The notes under the pieces: generated by a model
Databases searched by the model: none
What the model was told of the DNA's origin: nothing
What the model saw: only the letters and a program-made list of their open reading frames with translations
Translations under genes and position numbers: made by a program
In this document: positions 48,013 through 56,076 of the stretch, in pieces
Position numbering within the stretch: the first letter of the stretch is position 1
Layout: each line of letters begins with the position of its first letter
Assembly (NCBI RefSeq): GCF_900186615.1
Contig: NZ_LT896588.1
Coordinates: 456,215 to 520,214 of the forward strand
Length of the DNA stretch: 64,000 bases
Direction of reading: 5' to 3'
DNA from: Parabacteroides bouchesdurhonensis
GTDB lineage: Bacteria > Bacteroidota > Bacteroidia > Bacteroidales > Tannerellaceae

Positions 48013-48846
48013 TTATTCTGTTTTTTTATTCATCAACCTGTACATCGCCGGTTGCACTACATACGAAAGGACAATCGCCGAAACCAGTCCTACTAATGTA
48101 GAGAAGCCTACGGACTTAATAGCCGGATGTCCGGCAAACAACATCGAACTAACGGTGACTATCAATATGACCGCACTGAAAAAGATGGCCGTTTTGTGAT
48201 AACCCAACAGGTGCTCATCTTTGCCGCTTTCAGTAAGTCCGCTCATCACGAAGATACTGTAATCCACACCGATACCAAAGATGAAGGTCGAGATGATAAT
48301 GTTGACAAGATTAAACCTTACGCCGAAGATTGCCATAGTCCCCAGGACAATCAACCAGCTCAATAATATCGGCAGGAAGCCAAGCAGTGCGTACCGCAGA
48401 TTGAAACGGAAGCTGAACAGCAATACCACAAACACAAAGAGCATAGACACCCATTGCAGCACATTGAAATCCTCATTCATCCCATTCAGCGTATCGATAG
48501 TATAATAATAGGTATCGAGCACTAGTAAATTAGGCGATTGCGCTATGGCATCACAGATACGGTGATAGTCGCTTTCCTTACTGCGCACTGTATCGTTAGC
48601 ACAACGCACGGAGGTGAAGCAAAGGTACTCACCATTATAAGACTGCTCCATCAGAGTAGATTGATAACCTTCCGGAATAATATTTGCCTCATAAAGAGCA
48701 TCTGGGCAATAATTTGCCGTGGCATAGTCGAAGAATGGTTCGAAGGCTTCGGGACGCAGTTGGGCTTTAGGTGCTGTTTCGTTAATCAAACGACGGATTC
48801 GTTGCAAACGTTCTCCTGTCCAGAAACGAATGCAAAGTGCTGTCAT
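48013..48846 (-). pseudogene. MMPL/RND-type exporter, C-terminal half only
   Basis: 277 residues against about 750-800 for full MMPL exporters in this type of locus. What remains is the end of the second periplasmic loop (residues 1-125) and five helices (WVSMLFVFVVLLFSF, YALLGFLPILLSWLIVLG, LVNIIISTFIFGIGVDYSIF, IFFSAVILIVTVSSMLFA, FSTLVGLVSAIVLSYV). The D-Y proton-relay motif GIGVDYSIF is intact. The N-terminal half, with six to seven helices, has no DNA left: the dehydratase gene is directly upstream. The ATG overlaps that gene by four bases, as at other junctions here, so translation is likely. Remnant or a working half-unit. Confidence 0.75.
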
Positions 48847-49208
48847 ACGGTCATCTCTCCTTTATATTCCATATATGTTTTTTCAGCATCAATGATACGT
48901 GCCGTTACCGCATACCCCTGTTCAAGAGATTGCAGGTTAATGATAACGTCCAGTTCAGGACAGACCACAGGTGTAACAACTGCCGTTAACCGGCATTGGC
49001 GGATAGTACTTATACGCAATTCCTTGCCCGTCAACTGTTCGGCGCACTCCTTGATAGTTTGTATATTGCAAGCACCGGGACTAACCGGATCTCCGGGAAA
49101 ATGACCGATATAGACATCGCATTCTTTCCTCAAAGCAATATGAAATCTGCTGCTCAATCCTTCGTGATGCATACTGATTAGTTTGTAGTAATTATTTTCA
49201 AGTTTCAT
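48843..49208 (-). CDS. Hotdog-fold acyl-ACP dehydratase (ApeI-like)
   Basis: 121 residues, one hotdog. The FabA/FabZ family core GHFPGDPVSPGACNIQTIKECAEQL is clear, with the helix Glu (KE) in place. The N-terminal P-H-R loop of FabZ is not present; the strand before it reads YYKLISMHHEG. It is the second of two adjacent hotdog genes; aryl-polyene loci carry such a pair. Separated by 44 bases from the first and overlapping the MMPL remnant by four. Confidence 0.83.
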   Translation of the reverse strand: MKLENNYYKLISMHHEGLSSRFHIALRKECDVYIGHFPGDPVSPGACNIQTIKECAEQLTGKELRISTIRQCRLTAVVTPVVCPELDVIINLQSLEQGYAVTARIIDAEKTYMEYKGEMTV

Positions 49209-49252
49209 GATTCCAATGTTACATATATAGTAAAGTTCATTCCGGATTCCTG

Positions 49253-49672
49253 TTATGGACGGATATATATCTTCATCTGCGTTTCTGCCATAAGTTTACC
49301 TTGAACACGACTTTCTCCATTGATAGACGTCACGCCACCAACTTCTGCACCTATAATAATAGTCGTGACCAGCTCATCTCCCACCCGTGGACGATGGTAG
49401 CAGCAGAACTTCCTGATCTCGCCGATATAACCCACAGGAGGTTCTGTTGCTCCTTTCTCGACTGCCATATATCCGGCAAAAGCCGATGCTGACTGGGCGA
49501 TGTGCTCTATCAACCCGGACTCTTCCAACTTTCCATCCTCACCAATAAAGTAATTATCGGCACGAACAGTGAGGCTGGTCAGGGACTTGCTACTGTCCGC
49601 TTCCAGCAACTTGTCTACCATCAGGATTGGGTCGCGCTGAGGAATCAGCTTTTTAATATCCTCGTTTTTCAT
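49253..49672 (-). CDS. FabZ-like hotdog dehydratase with Gln at the catalytic His
   Basis: 139 residues. It fits FabZ in length and order, but the catalytic loop PHR-x-P-F-L-L-V-D reads PQRDPILMVD: Gln12 replaces the active-site His. The helix Glu is present at 56 (IEHIAQ). A Gln at this place is known in ApeP-type partners, so it may be the non-catalytic or specialised half of a dehydratase pair with the next gene. Four-base ATGA overlap with the ACP gene. Confidence 0.83.
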   Translation of the reverse strand: MKNEDIKKLIPQRDPILMVDKLLEADSSKSLTSLTVRADNYFIGEDGKLEESGLIEHIAQSASAFAGYMAVEKGATEPPVGYIGEIRKFCCYHRPRVGDELVTTIIIGAEVGGVTSINGESRVQGKLMAETQMKIYIRP

Positions 49673-49917
49673 TCATTCGGAAGATGCGACTCGATGTAGT
49701 CATAAAGATTGTTGAAGGTCTGAATGCTGCGCAATTCTTCTACGGGAATCTTTATCTTGTATGTTTGTTGTACAAGCGCTACCAGGTCCACAAGGCTCAG
49801 ACTATCCAGATTGAGCGTTTCCTTTACGTTCGCCTCTGGGGTAAAAGTGGCTGCATCTACTTCAAATTCTTCTGCTAACAGATCGTTTACTTGTGTTACA
49901 ATTTCTTCTCGTGTCAT
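49669..49917 (-). CDS. Acyl carrier protein of the lipid locus
   Basis: 82 residues, four-helix ACP. The phosphopantetheine site is Ser39 in LNLDSLSLVDLVALV. Acidic, as ACPs are. It lies 29 bases after the ketosynthase gene and overlaps the dehydratase gene by four, so it is the dedicated carrier for this chain. Only one ACP is seen; aryl-polyene loci often have two. Confidence 0.93.
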   Translation of the reverse strand: MTREEIVTQVNDLLAEEFEVDAATFTPEANVKETLNLDSLSLVDLVALVQQTYKIKIPVEELRSIQTFNNLYDYIESHLPNE

Positions 49918-49946
49918 AATCTTTTTTCCTTTTAGTTGTTAATTAC

Positions 49947-51167
49947 TTATAAGTTCTTTACTATTAAAGTTGAGTTTGTACCTCCGAATCCGAACGAGTT
50001 GGAGAGGAACATGTCGAAATGAGTTTCCTGGCGTTCCGGCACGACATTGATGCAAGCCGTCTCCTCGTCAGGATTCTCGAAATTGAGGTTTCCCGCAATA
50101 AAATCGTTTTTCATCATCAGCATCGAATAGATGATTTCACTGGCACCTGCCATCCACATCTCATGCCCCGTCTGGCTCTTGGTGGAGGTAACGGGTACGT
50201 TTCTATCGCCGAAGATACGGGCAATGGCCTGCGCTTCGCGGATATCACCGATGTGCGTAGAAGTAGCGTGTGCATTGATATATTCAATTTGGCTGGACGT
50301 AATACCACCGTTTTTCAGACAGAGTTCTAACGAACGGACGGGCCCTTCCACATTAGGCGTGGAGATGTGGTCACCGTTGCTAGAGAAACCCCAACTGACA
50401 ATTTCACCTAGTATAGGAGCACCACGCCGCACAGCATGTTCATAACTCTCCAGAATCACTGTCGCTGCACCACCACCCGGAACCAGTCCGTCACGATCGC
50501 GATCAAACGGGCGGCTAGCCCGTGCAGGGTCGTCTTCGCGGACAGAAAACGACTGGATACCGTCGAATGCCGCCACACTGTACATGTTTGCCTCCTGCGC
50601 ACCACCGCACACCACACATTCCTGTAATCCATTACGTATCAACAGGCTCGCCAATCCGATGGACTGTGAGCCGGAGGCACAGGCTGCCGATGCCGTCAGA
50701 TTGATACCCCGCAGCCGGAACAAGCAGGCGAGGTTCATCGTCACAGTAGAGTTCATCGACTGGAAGATAGCACCACTGCCGCAGGCCGCCGTATCCTGAA
50801 ACTCGCGGAATTTATCGAGTGCATGCATCGTAGCTTCTGCCACTGAATCGTTGCCGTAAATGATGCCCACTTCATGCTTTTCTATGTAATCCAAATCCAA
50901 TTGGGCATTCTCAAGGGCTTGTCGTGTAGCCATATAGGCATACTGTGCTTCTTCGGGCATAAATTGCCGCATATTCCGAGGTATGAACGGTTTCAAATCC
51001 GGAAGAGCAACATCTGCACACAAAGCTGAACGAAATCCCGCCTGCTTGCGTTCCGGGTTGAAAACAATGCCGCTTTTACCCGTATAGAGTGAATCACGCA
51101 CCTCATCCAAAGAAGTGCCCAGGCATGACCAGATACCCATACCGGTTATTACTACTCTGTTTTTCAT
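49947..51167 (-). CDS. Beta-ketoacyl-ACP synthase (KAS II type)
   Basis: 406 residues from ATG 51167 (MKNRVVITGMGIWS); a longer frame start at 51218 lies inside the upstream gene and is not family-like. The active site is complete: Cys163 in SAACASGSQSI, His in NAHATSTHIGD and His in KSQTGHEMWMAGASE. It extends the acyl chain on the locus ACP. No chain-length-factor partner (a second, Cys-less KS) is in the window. Thirteen bases after the GNAT-like gene. Confidence 0.92.
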   Translation of the reverse strand: MKNRVVITGMGIWSCLGTSLDEVRDSLYTGKSGIVFNPERKQAGFRSALCADVALPDLKPFIPRNMRQFMPEEAQYAYMATRQALENAQLDLDYIEKHEVGIIYGNDSVAEATMHALDKFREFQDTAACGSGAIFQSMNSTVTMNLACLFRLRGINLTASAACASGSQSIGLASLLIRNGLQECVVCGGAQEANMYSVAAFDGIQSFSVREDDPARASRPFDRDRDGLVPGGGAATVILESYEHAVRRGAPILGEIVSWGFSSNGDHISTPNVEGPVRSLELCLKNGGITSSQIEYINAHATSTHIGDIREAQAIARIFGDRNVPVTSTKSQTGHEMWMAGASEIIYSMLMMKNDFIAGNLNFENPDEETACINVVPERQETHFDMFLSNSFGFGGTNSTLIVKNL

Positions 51168-51180
51168 ATTGTCCTGTTTT

Positions 51181-52314
51181 TTATAATTTTTTCTTGTAAC
51201 ATCTTCTCCGGTTGGCAATTGTCGGATTCAACGGTTTCCACTGAGATAACTCGCGTACGTTGTCCTCCAATTGCGGGCCTGTCTCTGCCCACTTAATACC
51301 GCACTTGTTATAGACGGGTATCAGGTCGTCAAAGAACAGTGCATTCACACCCAAACCTTGATAGTCGGGATGGACAGCATTCAACAGCAACTCAGCCTTA
51401 TCTTCTCGCTTCCAAGTCAAAGCGCGGAGCAAGTAGAACCAGCCGAAAGGCAGTAACCGACCTTTCGACTTCCGCAAGGCATGCGAAAGACTGTTCATGG
51501 TGATTGCCACTCCCACAATCTCGCCTTTCTCGTTCTCGATAATGGGAATCATGCGCTTGTCTATTAACGGCAGGTAGCGGTCCAAGTAAAGGTCTATCTG
51601 CTTTTCCGATAACTCCGTATAGCCGAAAAGGGGCGCATAGGCAAGGTTAATCAGATCGAATACTTTTTTTCCATACCCGGCAGATATATCTTTGCCGGTC
51701 AGCTTTCGGGTATGCAGTCCGAACATTTCTTTTGAAAGCCGTGCCACACGTGCATATTTGGCAGGCACTTCACGTGGCACATCGAAACACATCTGCACCC
51801 AGTCTACATCTTTCTCGTAGCCCAAAGCTTCCATGTGTCGTGGATAATAAGGAGGATTGTATATCGTGATCATCGACCCCATCCTGTCATAATCTTCAAT
51901 AAGCATGCCCTCTTTGTCGAAATCGAAAATGCCCATCGGTCCTTGAATATGACTCATGTTCTGTTCTTTCCCCCATTGTTCTACAGCCTCTAACAAGGCG
52001 GCAGACACTTCCATATTGTCAATGAATTCGATAAATCCGAACCGCACATTTTTGGTTCCCCATTTTTCATTGGCACGGCGGTTAATAATACCGGCAATAC
52101 GGCCAACCGGTTTCCCTGCATCATCATAAGCAATAAAAGGTTGTACAACGGAACACTCCAGTCCTGCATTTTTGTGAGGATTGAATGTATCGCGTACGTC
52201 CATCTCCAAATCAGGAACATAGTATGGGCAGTCAGCATATATGGATTCTGCCAATTTCACGAAATCGTCCATTTCGCGCTTCATCGTGACACGTTTTATA
52301 CTAATTTTTTTCAT
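51181..52314 (-). CDS. GNAT-like N-acyltransferase (YghO-type)
   Basis: 377 residues with two GNAT-like halves. N-terminal half IADAESIYADCPYYVPDLEMDVRDTFNP-type start (ESIYADCPYYVPDLEMD is visible), VGRIAGIINRRANEKWGTK and FGFIEF; C-terminal half VVGVAITMNSLS-like strand and the acyl-CoA loop region LNAVHPDYQGLGVNALFFDDLI. Proteins of this type occur widely in Bacteroidetes without known substrate. First gene after the AraC regulator; 13 bases before the ketosynthase. It may acylate the locus product or transfer from ACP (inference). Confidence 0.8.
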   Translation of the reverse strand: MKKISIKRVTMKREMDDFVKLAESIYADCPYYVPDLEMDVRDTFNPHKNAGLECSVVQPFIAYDDAGKPVGRIAGIINRRANEKWGTKNVRFGFIEFIDNMEVSAALLEAVEQWGKEQNMSHIQGPMGIFDFDKEGMLIEDYDRMGSMITIYNPPYYPRHMEALGYEKDVDWVQMCFDVPREVPAKYARVARLSKEMFGLHTRKLTGKDISAGYGKKVFDLINLAYAPLFGYTELSEKQIDLYLDRYLPLIDKRMIPIIENEKGEIVGVAITMNSLSHALRKSKGRLLPFGWFYLLRALTWKREDKAELLLNAVHPDYQGLGVNALFFDDLIPVYNKCGIKWAETGPQLEDNVRELSQWKPLNPTIANRRRCYKKKL

Positions 52315-52341
52315 ATGAAGTAAAATTCATTGTTCTGTATA

Positions 52342-53250
52342 TCATCCTCTCCCTATCTGTCTTCTGAACTCCGTTGGCGACATCCCCAAATGTGTCCTGA
52401 CATACTTCCCGAAAAAGGAGATATTGGGAAACAGGAGATAATCGGCCACCTCTTTGATAGACTTGTTCGAAAAAGAAAGTTGACGTTTGACATCTTCTAT
52501 GACAAATTCGTTGATCCATTCAAAAGCCGTCTTGCCACTAACTTTCTTCACAGTACTTGAGAGGTATTTAGGTGTAATACACAACTGCTCGGCATAGTAT
52601 GACACCGAACGTTCTTTCGGTTCGCTCTTGGAGAGCAGTTCGATGAATCTCTTGAACAAGATGTCACCTTGAGAAATTTGTATGTTATTGTTTATTATTT
52701 CCGTATTCCCCAACTTCGCCAAGAGGTCATAGAGAAGAGCACTGACGAGGGAATACATTGCTTCCTTATTATATACCTGTTGAGGAAATTTTATGTGATG
52801 TACCAGTAATTGACAATAATACTTAAACAAGCATAAACCCTCTTCTCCGATATTCAAAACCGGATTCTGACTGATATTGAAATAATGGTTCCAGATATTC
52901 CTATTGGTATAAAGGATACTCTGTACGATATGAGGAGACATACACAGAATTATAGCATCGAAATCGGGACTTATCATATAGTCGTTGATGACAGTGCTAG
53001 GATCGCAGTATAGTACTTCACAGGGATGTATCACCACTGTTTTGGACATGATCCTCACCTGAAGTTTTCCCTGTGTACAAATCACGAACGAGAAAACATT
53101 TAATGCTTGAGATTTACTCACAAACCAATATCCCGGTATGTTTTGGATGTTGTTGATGATGATAATGTCACCATCCATATAATCCGCTTGCATGGTTTCC
53201 TTTATATTCATAATGAATACCTGGTCCCTCTTTTCTTCTCCCCTCATCAT
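52342..53250 (-). CDS. AraC-family transcription regulator
   Basis: 302 residues (289 if it starts at the internal ATG 53211, MNIKETMQ, which I cannot exclude). The N-terminal ~190 residues are a cupin-like sensing domain (QGKLQVRIMSKTVVIHPCEVLYCDPS). The C-terminal ~95 hold two helix-turn-helix units: SYYAEQLCITPKYLSSTVKKVSGKTAFEWI and IKEVADYLLFPNISFFGKYVRTHLGMSPTEFRR, the AraC signature. It is 27 bases upstream of the lipid locus on the same strand and is its likely regulator. The 276-base gap behind it holds only the tRNA terminator. Confidence 0.92.
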   Translation of the reverse strand: MMRGEEKRDQVFIMNIKETMQADYMDGDIIIINNIQNIPGYWFVSKSQALNVFSFVICTQGKLQVRIMSKTVVIHPCEVLYCDPSTVINDYMISPDFDAIILCMSPHIVQSILYTNRNIWNHYFNISQNPVLNIGEEGLCLFKYYCQLLVHHIKFPQQVYNKEAMYSLVSALLYDLLAKLGNTEIINNNIQISQGDILFKRFIELLSKSEPKERSVSYYAEQLCITPKYLSSTVKKVSGKTAFEWINEFVIEDVKRQLSFSNKSIKEVADYLLFPNISFFGKYVRTHLGMSPTEFRRQIGRG

Positions 53251-53483
53251 GTCTCCCTGGTCTAAAATTGACGTAAAAATAGGAATAAGATACTGTAAAT
53301 GAGTGTTCTATTTTTCTCACATAGCGTTTTATTTTTCTCCCAGGGAGTCATACATGGACAAATAGACCCATCTTACCAACTTTTAGAACAGGCGGTTTTT
53401 ACTTTTACTATAGAAACATCTTGACAGAAATGAGTTGTTGAATGTACAAATCAAACAAACCATGAAAAACACAGAAAAGTCCA

Positions 53484-53518
53484 TAAAAAAAGCAGCTATC
53501 TAAAAAGACAACTGCTTT
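53484..53518 (-). terminator. Terminator of tRNA-Thr
   Basis: A 13-bp stem in the minus-strand RNA (53518-53506 with 53501-53489, loop of four U), containing G-U pairs only in that orientation, followed by seven T. It begins nine bases after the tRNA 3' end. Confidence 0.85.
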
Positions 53519-53526
53519 CTTTTGAG

Positions 53527-53599
<73 letters not shown>

Positions 53600-53623
53600 A
53601 AAGCTCTTTTTTTATTTCGCGCA

Positions 53624-53631
53624 CAAAGGTA
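53624..53631 (-). promoter_or_regulatory. Promoter box for tRNA-Thr
   Basis: Minus strand TACCTTTG fits TAnnTTTG, 24 bases before the mature tRNA 5' end, in the short gap after the upstream gene. Confidence 0.6.
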
Positions 53632-53637
53632 AAAAGT

Positions 53638-54099
53638 CTATTTCACATCTGAAAGAAGATTTGCTAAAAATTCATCCAAATCTGCATCTAAATCCTTTAA
53701 TAAAGGATCATCCAAACGCAACATATCATCATCAAGAAATAACAATTCATCTATTACAACAAAATCTTCATCTGTCAAACTGATAGACAGAGGTTTCATA
53801 AAACGTAGATGATTAAAAGCATCCTTTGTAGACAATATAGACAATACCGCCTTTACAGAAGCTGCTACGCGTTCATTAAAGATATTCTCTTCTTCGGTAT
53901 TATTTACCCAATCGAAAATAATTGTCTTTTCTATCAATTGTTCTTCCTCATCATATATTTGCAACTCACCACTTTCCTGATCAGCTTGCACATATAGATC
54001 ACTTATAAAATTTCCCGATTCATCTTTCGCGAGCTTCCCGATTGCCGAAGTAAAAGCAACCTCTATAACCGATTGTACCTTTGCACTATTTACATTCAT
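53638..54099 (-). CDS. Acidic conserved-looking hypothetical protein
   Basis: 153 residues, no signal peptide or membrane helix. It is strongly acidic, and the last ~40 residues are packed with Asp/Glu and Leu (DEDFVVIDELLFLDDDMLRLDD). The middle has alternating strand-like text ELQIYDEEEQLIEKTIIFDWV. I do not recognise a family. A TAnnTTTG box 28 bases upstream and an ordinary ATG support expression. Its stop lies beside the tRNA promoter. Neighbours do not suggest a role. Confidence 0.7.
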   Translation of the reverse strand: MNVNSAKVQSVIEVAFTSAIGKLAKDESGNFISDLYVQADQESGELQIYDEEEQLIEKTIIFDWVNNTEEENIFNERVAASVKAVLSILSTKDAFNHLRFMKPLSISLTDEDFVVIDELLFLDDDMLRLDDPLLKDLDADLDEFLANLLSDVK

Positions 54100-54127
54100 T
54101 TTCTTATCCTTTATTCGAATATTCCGC

Positions 54128-54135
54128 CAAAAGTA
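54128..54135 (-). promoter_or_regulatory. Probable -7 box for the acidic hypothetical gene
   Basis: Minus strand TACTTTTG fits TAnnTTTG, 28 bases before the ATG at 54099. No -33 match at the right spacing. Confidence 0.5.
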
Positions 54136-54158
54136 ATAATAATTCAGATAATATCCGG

Positions 54159-55196
54159 TTATTCTTCTCCAAATTGCATATTTAGTTTTTGATCCGAACG
54201 AATACGATTCATTAAGGTTTCTACATATAGCTCTAAAAGCTTCGTATTATTATCTTCACCTTTTATATTCTTTTTGAACAAATCATAAGATAGAGAGGCC
54301 CATTCATAAGCTTTCTTTAAATCACCTTCCATCTCGTAACACAAAGCCAAATTAGAAGCTGATTTCGCTTTTTTCTTCCAATTACTCGTACCATTATAAA
54401 TTGCAGACCAACGTTCGGAAGCCAACGTCCATTTTTCTCCGGCCGTGGCAACCGCCGCTTCTTTCCAACGGGAATCCATACCACTATAATACCATCTGGA
54501 TTCATTAACCCAATGAGGTACAAAATTCACATATACTTTTGCACCTATATAATCACCGGCAGTACATAGTGCGGAATTTGCATCGGGCAAAATGTATTTT
54601 AACATGCCAGGATCATCTGCACTCTCATTCCAAAAGATACTGTCGCTCATATATACCGTTGCCAAAGGATTAGACCTTCCTGGCAAATAACAACGAACAA
54701 CTCCTGCTATATCCACTTTTATATTCCCCATTACATAACCTTCCGGGAAAGTAAAAACATCCTTTTCCATCTCGAACAGTAAGCGATCAAGCGATATCAC
54801 AGCTTCTGTTCCGGTTTCTTCACAAAGAGAAGTTACTTGCTCCGGAGTCAGTTTTACATCTGAAAGATACTCTTTATCTTCCCGTACTGCATCATGATAA
54901 AGAAGGACGTCATTAAAATAGTCAGCGTCGACTATTGACTTTCCTAATGAGCGGCAAGCATAAAACAAAGCACTATCAGCTACAGCCACACAGGTATCTT
55001 GCTTTACTCCCATCAATGTATATTCATATCCACTGTCGGCTGGTTGAGGCACAGCATTATTTACAATCAATACTTTACCCACACTTTCAGGGAATGTCAC
55101 CTCCGAAGGGTTATATGTTTCAATCGTCATATAGCTTATTGGGCTACAGGCTGAAAGTAAACAGGAAATCAATAAACAAAACGTACTACTTCTCAT
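54159..55196 (-). CDS. DUF6340-type lipoprotein
   Basis: 345 residues from ATG 55196, which opens a lipoprotein signal (MRSSTFCLLISCLLSAC, lipobox LSAC). Then the DUF6340 pattern: IETYNPSEVTFPESVGKVLIVNN, YEYTLMGVKQDTC, ADSALFYACRSLGKSIVD. The C-terminal part has TPR-like helices (SNLALCYEMEGDLKKAYEWASLSYDLFKK). Outer-membrane or periplasmic, function unknown. It ends the valS transcript, 11 bases after the TIM-barrel gene. Confidence 0.82.
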   Translation of the reverse strand: MRSSTFCLLISCLLSACSPISYMTIETYNPSEVTFPESVGKVLIVNNAVPQPADSGYEYTLMGVKQDTCVAVADSALFYACRSLGKSIVDADYFNDVLLYHDAVREDKEYLSDVKLTPEQVTSLCEETGTEAVISLDRLLFEMEKDVFTFPEGYVMGNIKVDIAGVVRCYLPGRSNPLATVYMSDSIFWNESADDPGMLKYILPDANSALCTAGDYIGAKVYVNFVPHWVNESRWYYSGMDSRWKEAAVATAGEKWTLASERWSAIYNGTSNWKKKAKSASNLALCYEMEGDLKKAYEWASLSYDLFKKNIKGEDNNTKLLELYVETLMNRIRSDQKLNMQFGEE

Positions 55197-55207
55197 CTTA
55201 TATAATA

Positions 55208-56059
55208 TCACGATAAATCACACACAGCTTTAAAATATCCTATCGATTCGGCAATACCAAGAAAAGGGTCTGCCATATCTTTTTCATATTCCAAACTACA
55301 CATTCCTGTATAGTTAACCTCCCGCATCATTTGTACTAATGCATTAAAGTCTATCTTTCCACGTCCTATTTCTATACCGACACCAGCTTTCGAAGCATCC
55401 GTCACATCCTTTATATGCATATCAAATACACGGGTATGATATCTTTTTAAATCCGCAACAGGATCACAACCATTCCGCAAATCATGCCCGATATCCAAAC
55501 ACATTCCAATACGGGAATCCAGGTCTTTCGTATGTTCCCATACATCGGTAGCATCAGGATAAGTCTTTATATCGGGACCATGTAAATGGATAGCATAGTG
55601 GAAATCATATTCCTTCACTTTTTTATCCACATAAGGAAGCAGTACATAATCGGGAACACCAACAAGCAGTTTTACCCCCACCCGTTTAGCATAATCGAAA
55701 GCCTTATCAATTTCAGCCTCGCTCTTCATATAAATAGGACCTACAGCATAACCTTCTACTTTATGAAGAGCGCATTTTTCGTGAAAAGCTTTTATTTGTT
55801 CATCGGTACTATTCAGAGGTAAATGAAAATCTTTAATACAAAGATAGTGTATGTCAAGCTTTTCCATCGTTTTTAACGCCACATCCAAATCAAAATTAAC
55901 AAATGTATAGCCCGCCATACCCAAACGAAATGGATTTGCAACTCTTGATTGCATTGGCATTCTCCCATTAGAGATTTTAGCATTCAACACGGGAGCCGCG
56001 CCCAAAAGCAACATGCCGGCCAATCCTTGTTTAAAAAATTTTCTTCTTGAATATTTCAT
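55208..56059 (-). CDS. Tat-exported sugar phosphate isomerase/epimerase-like TIM barrel
   Basis: 283 residues from ATG 56059 (MKYSRRKFFKQGLAGMLLLG), a twin-arginine signal with the S-R-R-x-F-F-K core, so it should be exported folded. The body is an AP-endonuclease-2-type TIM barrel: YLCIKDFHLPL, VEGYAVGPIYM, LHGPDIKTYP, GMCLDIGHDL, VFDMHIKDV and CSLEYEKD carry the usual metal-binding Glu, Asp and His. It probably isomerises or epimerises a sugar in the periplasm. The sensor kinase gene just upstream shares bases with the longer possible start at 56077. Confidence 0.87.
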   Translation of the reverse strand: MKYSRRKFFKQGLAGMLLLGAAPVLNAKISNGRMPMQSRVANPFRLGMAGYTFVNFDLDVALKTMEKLDIHYLCIKDFHLPLNSTDEQIKAFHEKCALHKVEGYAVGPIYMKSEAEIDKAFDYAKRVGVKLLVGVPDYVLLPYVDKKVKEYDFHYAIHLHGPDIKTYPDATDVWEHTKDLDSRIGMCLDIGHDLRNGCDPVADLKRYHTRVFDMHIKDVTDASKAGVGIEIGRGKIDFNALVQMMREVNYTGMCSLEYEKDMADPFLGIAESIGYFKAVCDLS

Positions 56060-56076
56060 GATCAGATCTTTATACA

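Noticed and set aside
48127..49104. Plus-strand frames opposite the MMPL/dehydratase region as the missing exporter half
   Set aside because: They show no membrane helices or MMPL motifs; they mirror the minus-strand genes.
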